Source: an uncultured Prevotellaceae bacterium
GTDB lineage: Bacteria > Bacteroidota > Bacteroidia > Bacteroidales > Bacteroidaceae
Length of the DNA stretch: 64,000 bases
Assembly (NCBI GenBank): GCA_900320845.1
Contig: ONTS01000001.1
Coordinates: 110,138-174,137 of the forward strand
Reading direction: 5' to 3'
The number at the start of each line of letters is the position of its first letter. The first letter of the stretch is position 1. This document shows positions 60,825-64,000 of the stretch, piece after piece. The notes beneath the pieces were generated by a model. The model made no database searches. It was given only the letters and a program-made list of their open reading frames with translations, and was not told where the DNA came from. Position numbers and translations under genes: made by a program.

Positions 60825-63800
60825 ATGCTACGCAGATACAACATAACAATCACAGTCATCATTGCTTTGTTGACGGCTTATTGCCTGCACCTGTCGGGTG
60901 CGGGCAGGATGCTGCATGGAATCAGACCTGACAGAAATAATGTAACGGTAACAGAAAAGCCGAAGGTGTTGAATCATGACATTGAACATGTGCTGTTGCA
61001 GTCATCTTTTTCGACAGATGTTCCCGGAGATGCTGAGTACGTCCTTCATTATAATACAGTGGATACCGTTACACTCTATTTATTTCTTGATTCGCTTACC
61101 TCATATCATACCGTCCGCCTGCGTAAATCCTCCTCCATGAGATCGTGCACGGCAACGTTCTCGCTGATAGATTTCCGTGTATGGCCGGGGAATCCTCCGG
61201 TAAAAGGGCGTAACACACTGCCGCCGCTGTCCACAACGCAGCAACCGTACGTCACCATTTCATCTGCATCGTATGATTCCCCGGACAGCCTGCACAATCG
61301 GGTATTACCGTTTTATGTGGAAGACCACGGTGACAGTTATACCATCCTTCCACCGACGGACAGTTCAAGCCTTGTGCTTGATTTGTATTCTGATGAATAT
61401 GAACTGAGTTATCAGAATCTGCTGACCGACACGGGTATCTGTCTGTTGCCTACCCAGTTGACCATCACCATAGAAACAGGACCTCCGCCTCCGGTGCGCG
61501 ATCCGGGTGTACTGTCCTTCACGGGTGAAAACCGTATCACGGAGTACACGTACTGGAATGCCGAGGGTACGGAGGGGCAGACAAAGACCGTCATCTATGA
61601 TGGTTTCGGACGCGAAGAACGTACAGTACTTGAGAACCATACCCCGCAACACAATGACCTCGTATCCCTGACGGAATATGACGGCTTCGGTCGCAGGACA
61701 CACACGTGGCTGCCGACACCTGTTGCAAACAGCGGTACTGTCAACGGACGTACAGTCCCCATCCCGGAAATCAAGGCAGCTGCCGCAGGCCTGCATCAGG
61801 GAGACATGATGCCGTTTGAGCTGACACAGTATGAAGCCAACCCGCTGGTACGGGTGGCAAAGGTTACCGGCGCAGGTGAACAGTGGCACAGCAATGACAG
61901 GAGCGTACGCACGGACCGGATGACGAACCGCACTTCCGTCGACTCCCTGCGCTGCCGTCTGCTGACAGCCGAGGACGGCGGCGACACCGTCATGAACGTG
62001 CGATGCACCGGCGACTATGCCGACGGCACACTCTATGTGGAGCGTACTGCAGACGAGGACGGACGCACACTGCTCACCTTCACCGACAGACAGGGACGCA
62101 AGGTGCTGGAACGTAGAATCTGTGCAAACGAAAGCACAACGAATTCTCCCTCCTCGAACCTCGATACCTACTACGTCTACGACGGCTTGGGACAACTGCG
62201 TGCCGTCCTGCCGCCCGTCCTTGCCCACGAACTGCTCACGGGCAGCACGCTGAGCACGGAAGGACGGGATATCTTCGCCTACCTGTATCAGTATGACAAC
62301 CGCGGCAACTGCATCGCAAAGAAACTGCCCGGCTGCGCATGGACACGCTATGCCTACGACGCGGGCAACCGTCCCGTACTCTCGCAGGACGGAAGACAGA
62401 GGGCACAGGGACGCATGACCTACATCCTCTACGACCCTGCCGGGCGCGAAGCCGTGCGCGGCAGCTGTCAGGGTAGTCCTGCGGAATACAGGAACACCCT
62501 GTATGGCATACATGCCTTGGCCGCCTTCACAGGCGACATACACGGTCCACAGCTGGGATACACACCGCCTGCCGGATGGACGCAGATGGATGATGCCATT
62601 GCTGTCTCCGCCAACTACTACGACAGCTATGCCTTCAACGACAGCCTGGGATGGCAGATGCCGGATAACAGCTTGTACGAAGGCGACATCGTGGGCGAAA
62701 AGAGACCTATGACCAATGGACTGCTGACGGGCACGGCCGTGCGGAGCGGCGAGAAAGCCGCGGATGCCGTGCTATACAGCATGACGATATACGGGTATCT
62801 TACCGCCATGCCCGTCTATACCATCGCACAGAATGCACTCGGCGGAACAGACATCACACAGACCACCTACGACTATGCGGGACGCCCGTCACAGGTACTG
62901 ATGTCACACATGGCAGACACGCAGATGTCAACGGTGGAGGCCCAAATATCCGTCAACTACTCCTATGACAATGGCGGACGTGTGAGCACCATCACGCAGA
63001 CGCTGAACGGCGGCACACCCGTCGTCATTGCACAGAACGAATACGACGAACTCGGCATGCTGACAAAGCGTCAGCGCGGCGGCAACGGCAGACTCTCCAC
63101 GGACTACACCTATAACATACGGGGATGGACTACTGCCATTACCGCACAGCCGTTCTCCGAATACCTGTACTACCACACCGTGTACAACGGCAGCACGCCG
63201 CAGTGGGCAGGCAACATCTCCGCCATGGACTGGAAGAGCGGATACGGCAACGACAACGGTAACGTACTGCCTCTGGAAGGCTACACCTTCGCCTACGACG
63301 GCATGTCAAGGCTCACGCAGGCGGACTACCACACCGACGGCAACCGCTCAACCCACTACGACACACGCTACACGTACGACAGCATGGGCAACATCCTCAC
63401 GCTGAAGCGACGCGGCATGATGGAAAAACCCGACACCGCAGCACATACGCCGGCAACCTATGCCGACATCGACGACCTGACGTTTGACTATGACGGCAAT
63501 CAGATTATCAAGGTTACCGACGCCGTGGACGACGGACCCTACTATCAGGGAGCATGGCATTACCGCGACAACGCCGACAAGCAGCAGGAGCGCTTCTATG
63601 ACGGAAACGGTAATCTGACAAAAGATTTGGATGCAAAGATTTCCGACATTCAGTATAATTCGTTAAATTTGCCCATTATGATTACGTTCACCGACGGCAG
63701 CACCACACGTTACACCTACGATGCCGCGGGGCGTAAGCTGCGTGTGGAGCATAAGGTGATGACCGGCGGCGTCTTCAACCCCGGGCAGGAGCTTCTGGAC

Positions 63801-64000
63801 GATGCCGGGGTGTTAGACGAGCCGGGAGTCGAGATGCCAGCACCGGACTTTCCGGGTCTGAACGGTCCTGCAGCTGTCATGATGCCTCAGGAGATGGAGC
63901 AGGCGGCCGCGCCGGCTATATCCGACGCGGAAGAAGCAAGCGGCTCGCAGAAACGGCCAAGAAGCACCGACGATGCCCCGGCGGAGTACCTGCCTTATGA
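60825..64000 (+). CDS. DUF6443/RHS-repeat protein, RHS operon gene 3 (runs off window)
   Basis: Open from the ATG at 60825 to the window end (1058 codons, no stop), so this is the N-terminal part of a larger protein. A hydrophobic N-terminus (ITITVIIALLTAYCLHLSG) suggests export. A DUF6443-like part has TKTVIYDGFGREERTVL and LTEYDGFGRRTHTWLPTP; then many YD repeats (YVYDGLGQLRAVLP, YQYDNRGNCIAKKLPG, YDYAGRPSQVLMS, YSYDNGGRVSTITQ, YTYDSMGNILTLKR, YTYDAAGRKLRVEH). After about residue 985 the sequence turns Pro/Ala/Glu-rich. The RHS core and any C-terminal toxin or immunity gene would be beyond 64000. Confidence 0.85.
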   Translation, partial: MLRRYNITITVIIALLTAYCLHLSGAGRMLHGIRPDRNNVTVTEKPKVLNHDIEHVLLQSSFSTDVPGDAEYVLHYNTVDTVTLYLFLDSLTSYHTVRLRKSSSMRSCTATFSLIDFRVWPGNPPVKGRNTLPPLSTTQQPYVTISSASYDSPDSLHNRVLPFYVEDHGDSYTILPPTDSSSLVLDLYSDEYELSYQNLLTDTGICLLPTQLTITIETGPPPPVRDPGVLSFTGENRITEYTYWNAEGTEGQTKTVIYDGFGREERTVLENHTPQHNDLVSLTEYDGFGRRTHTWLPTPVANSGTVNGRTVPIPEIKAAAAGLHQGDMMPFELTQYEANPLVRVAKVTGAGEQWHSNDRSVRTDRMTNRTSVDSLRCRLLTAEDGGDTVMNVRCTGDYADGTLYVERTADEDGRTLLTFTDRQGRKVLERRICANESTTNSPSSNLDTYYVYDGLGQLRAVLPPVLAHELLTGSTLSTEGRDIFAYLYQYDNRGNCIAKKLPGCAWTRYAYDAGNRPVLSQDGRQRAQGRMTYILYDPAGREAVRGSCQGSPAEYRNTLYGIHALAAFTGDIHGPQLGYTPPAGWTQMDDAIAVSANYYDSYAFNDSLGWQMPDNSLYEGDIVGEKRPMTNGLLTGTAVRSGEKAADAVLYSMTIYGYLTAMPVYTIAQNALGGTDITQTTYDYAGRPSQVLMSHMADTQMSTVEAQISVNYSYDNGGRVSTITQTLNGGTPVVIAQNEYDELGMLTKRQRGGNGRLSTDYTYNIRGWTTAITAQPFSEYLYYHTVYNGSTPQWAGNISAMDWKSGYGNDNGNVLPLEGYTFAYDGMSRLTQADYHTDGNRSTHYDTRYTYDSMGNILTLKRRGMMEKPDTAAHTPATYADIDDLTFDYDGNQIIKVTDAVDDGPYYQGAWHYRDNADKQQERFYDGNGNLTKDLDAKISDIQYNSLNLPIMITFTDGSTTRYTYDAAGRKLRVEHKVMTGGVFNPGQELLDDAGVLDEPGVEMPAPDFPGLNGPAAVMMPQEMEQAAAPAISDAEEASGSQKRPRSTDDAPAEYLPY

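Noticed and set aside
56749-64000. Type VI secretion Rhs locus
   Set aside because: No VgrG, PAAR, Hcp or other type VI component is visible, and the operon begins with a sorting-domain protein instead.

Overview
The window reads as one chromosomal stretch of a Bacteroidales bacterium, most likely Prevotellaceae (Prevotella or a relative). The evidence is: many promoters of the Bacteroidetes type (TTTG, about 19-20 bp, TAnnTTTG); almost no Shine-Dalgarno sequences; the gene orders dnaN-coaBC-DUF4835-recN and ileS-dksA like-lspA-DUF4296; a complex I operon with fused nuoCD and no nuoEFG; a class 3 fructose bisphosphatase; and Bacteroidetes-only families (DUF3127, DUF4296, DUF4465, DUF4835). 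The family placement is inference; no 16S gene lies in the window. There is no prophage, insertion sequence or CRISPR array.

Layout. 1-1.4 kb: translation operon infC-rpmI-rplT (minus; rplT cut by the window edge). 1.5-8.2 kb: nspC, prs plus a thioredoxin lipoprotein, an exported nitroreductase with type II pantothenate kinase, RNase P RNA, an SH3-domain protein with a membrane protein, and a DUF1232 protein. 8.3-15.5 kb: tRNA-Cys, recN, an AT-rich stand-alone gene that looks like a restriction-type nuclease, DUF4835 (PorD-like), coaBC, dnaN, a DUF3127 protein and tRNA-Ser. 15.7-23.8 kb: two tandem deoxynucleoside kinases, gdhA, a candidate small RNA, a polyprenyl-phosphate glycosyltransferase with a flippase-like membrane protein, pepD and an HU-type protein. 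24-27 kb: three tandem family 2 glycosyltransferases. 27.5-44.3 kb: C69 dipeptidase, an AT-rich S41 peptidase, nadC, the ileS operon, a DUF4465 lipoprotein with a structured leader, a subtilase, an M48 lipoprotein protease and fbp. 44.7-55.5 kb: nuoABCDHIJKLMN, encoding a complex I without the NADH input module. 55.5-64 kb: an accessory region with a decayed piece of an RHS/YD-repeat gene, then a three-gene operon of a secreted protein, a YD-repeat protein and a DUF6443/RHS protein that runs off the window.

Most interesting signals: (1) a family of about 41-bp intergenic palindromes with a conserved TTGG-N3-CCAA centre and changing 19-bp arms (near 15.6, 23.9, 38.9 and 56.0 kb); (2) the RHS operon, whose downstream sequence is duplicated upstream as a relic carrying two related inserts of about 75-79 bp; (3) the HTH/nuclease-like gene placed inside the coaBC-recN gene order; (4) a DUF3127 protein ending in an SSB-like acidic tip; (5) a 53-bp identical block at the start of the two deoxynucleoside kinases. 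All function calls rest on reading the translated sequence and recalled family knowledge; no search was run.
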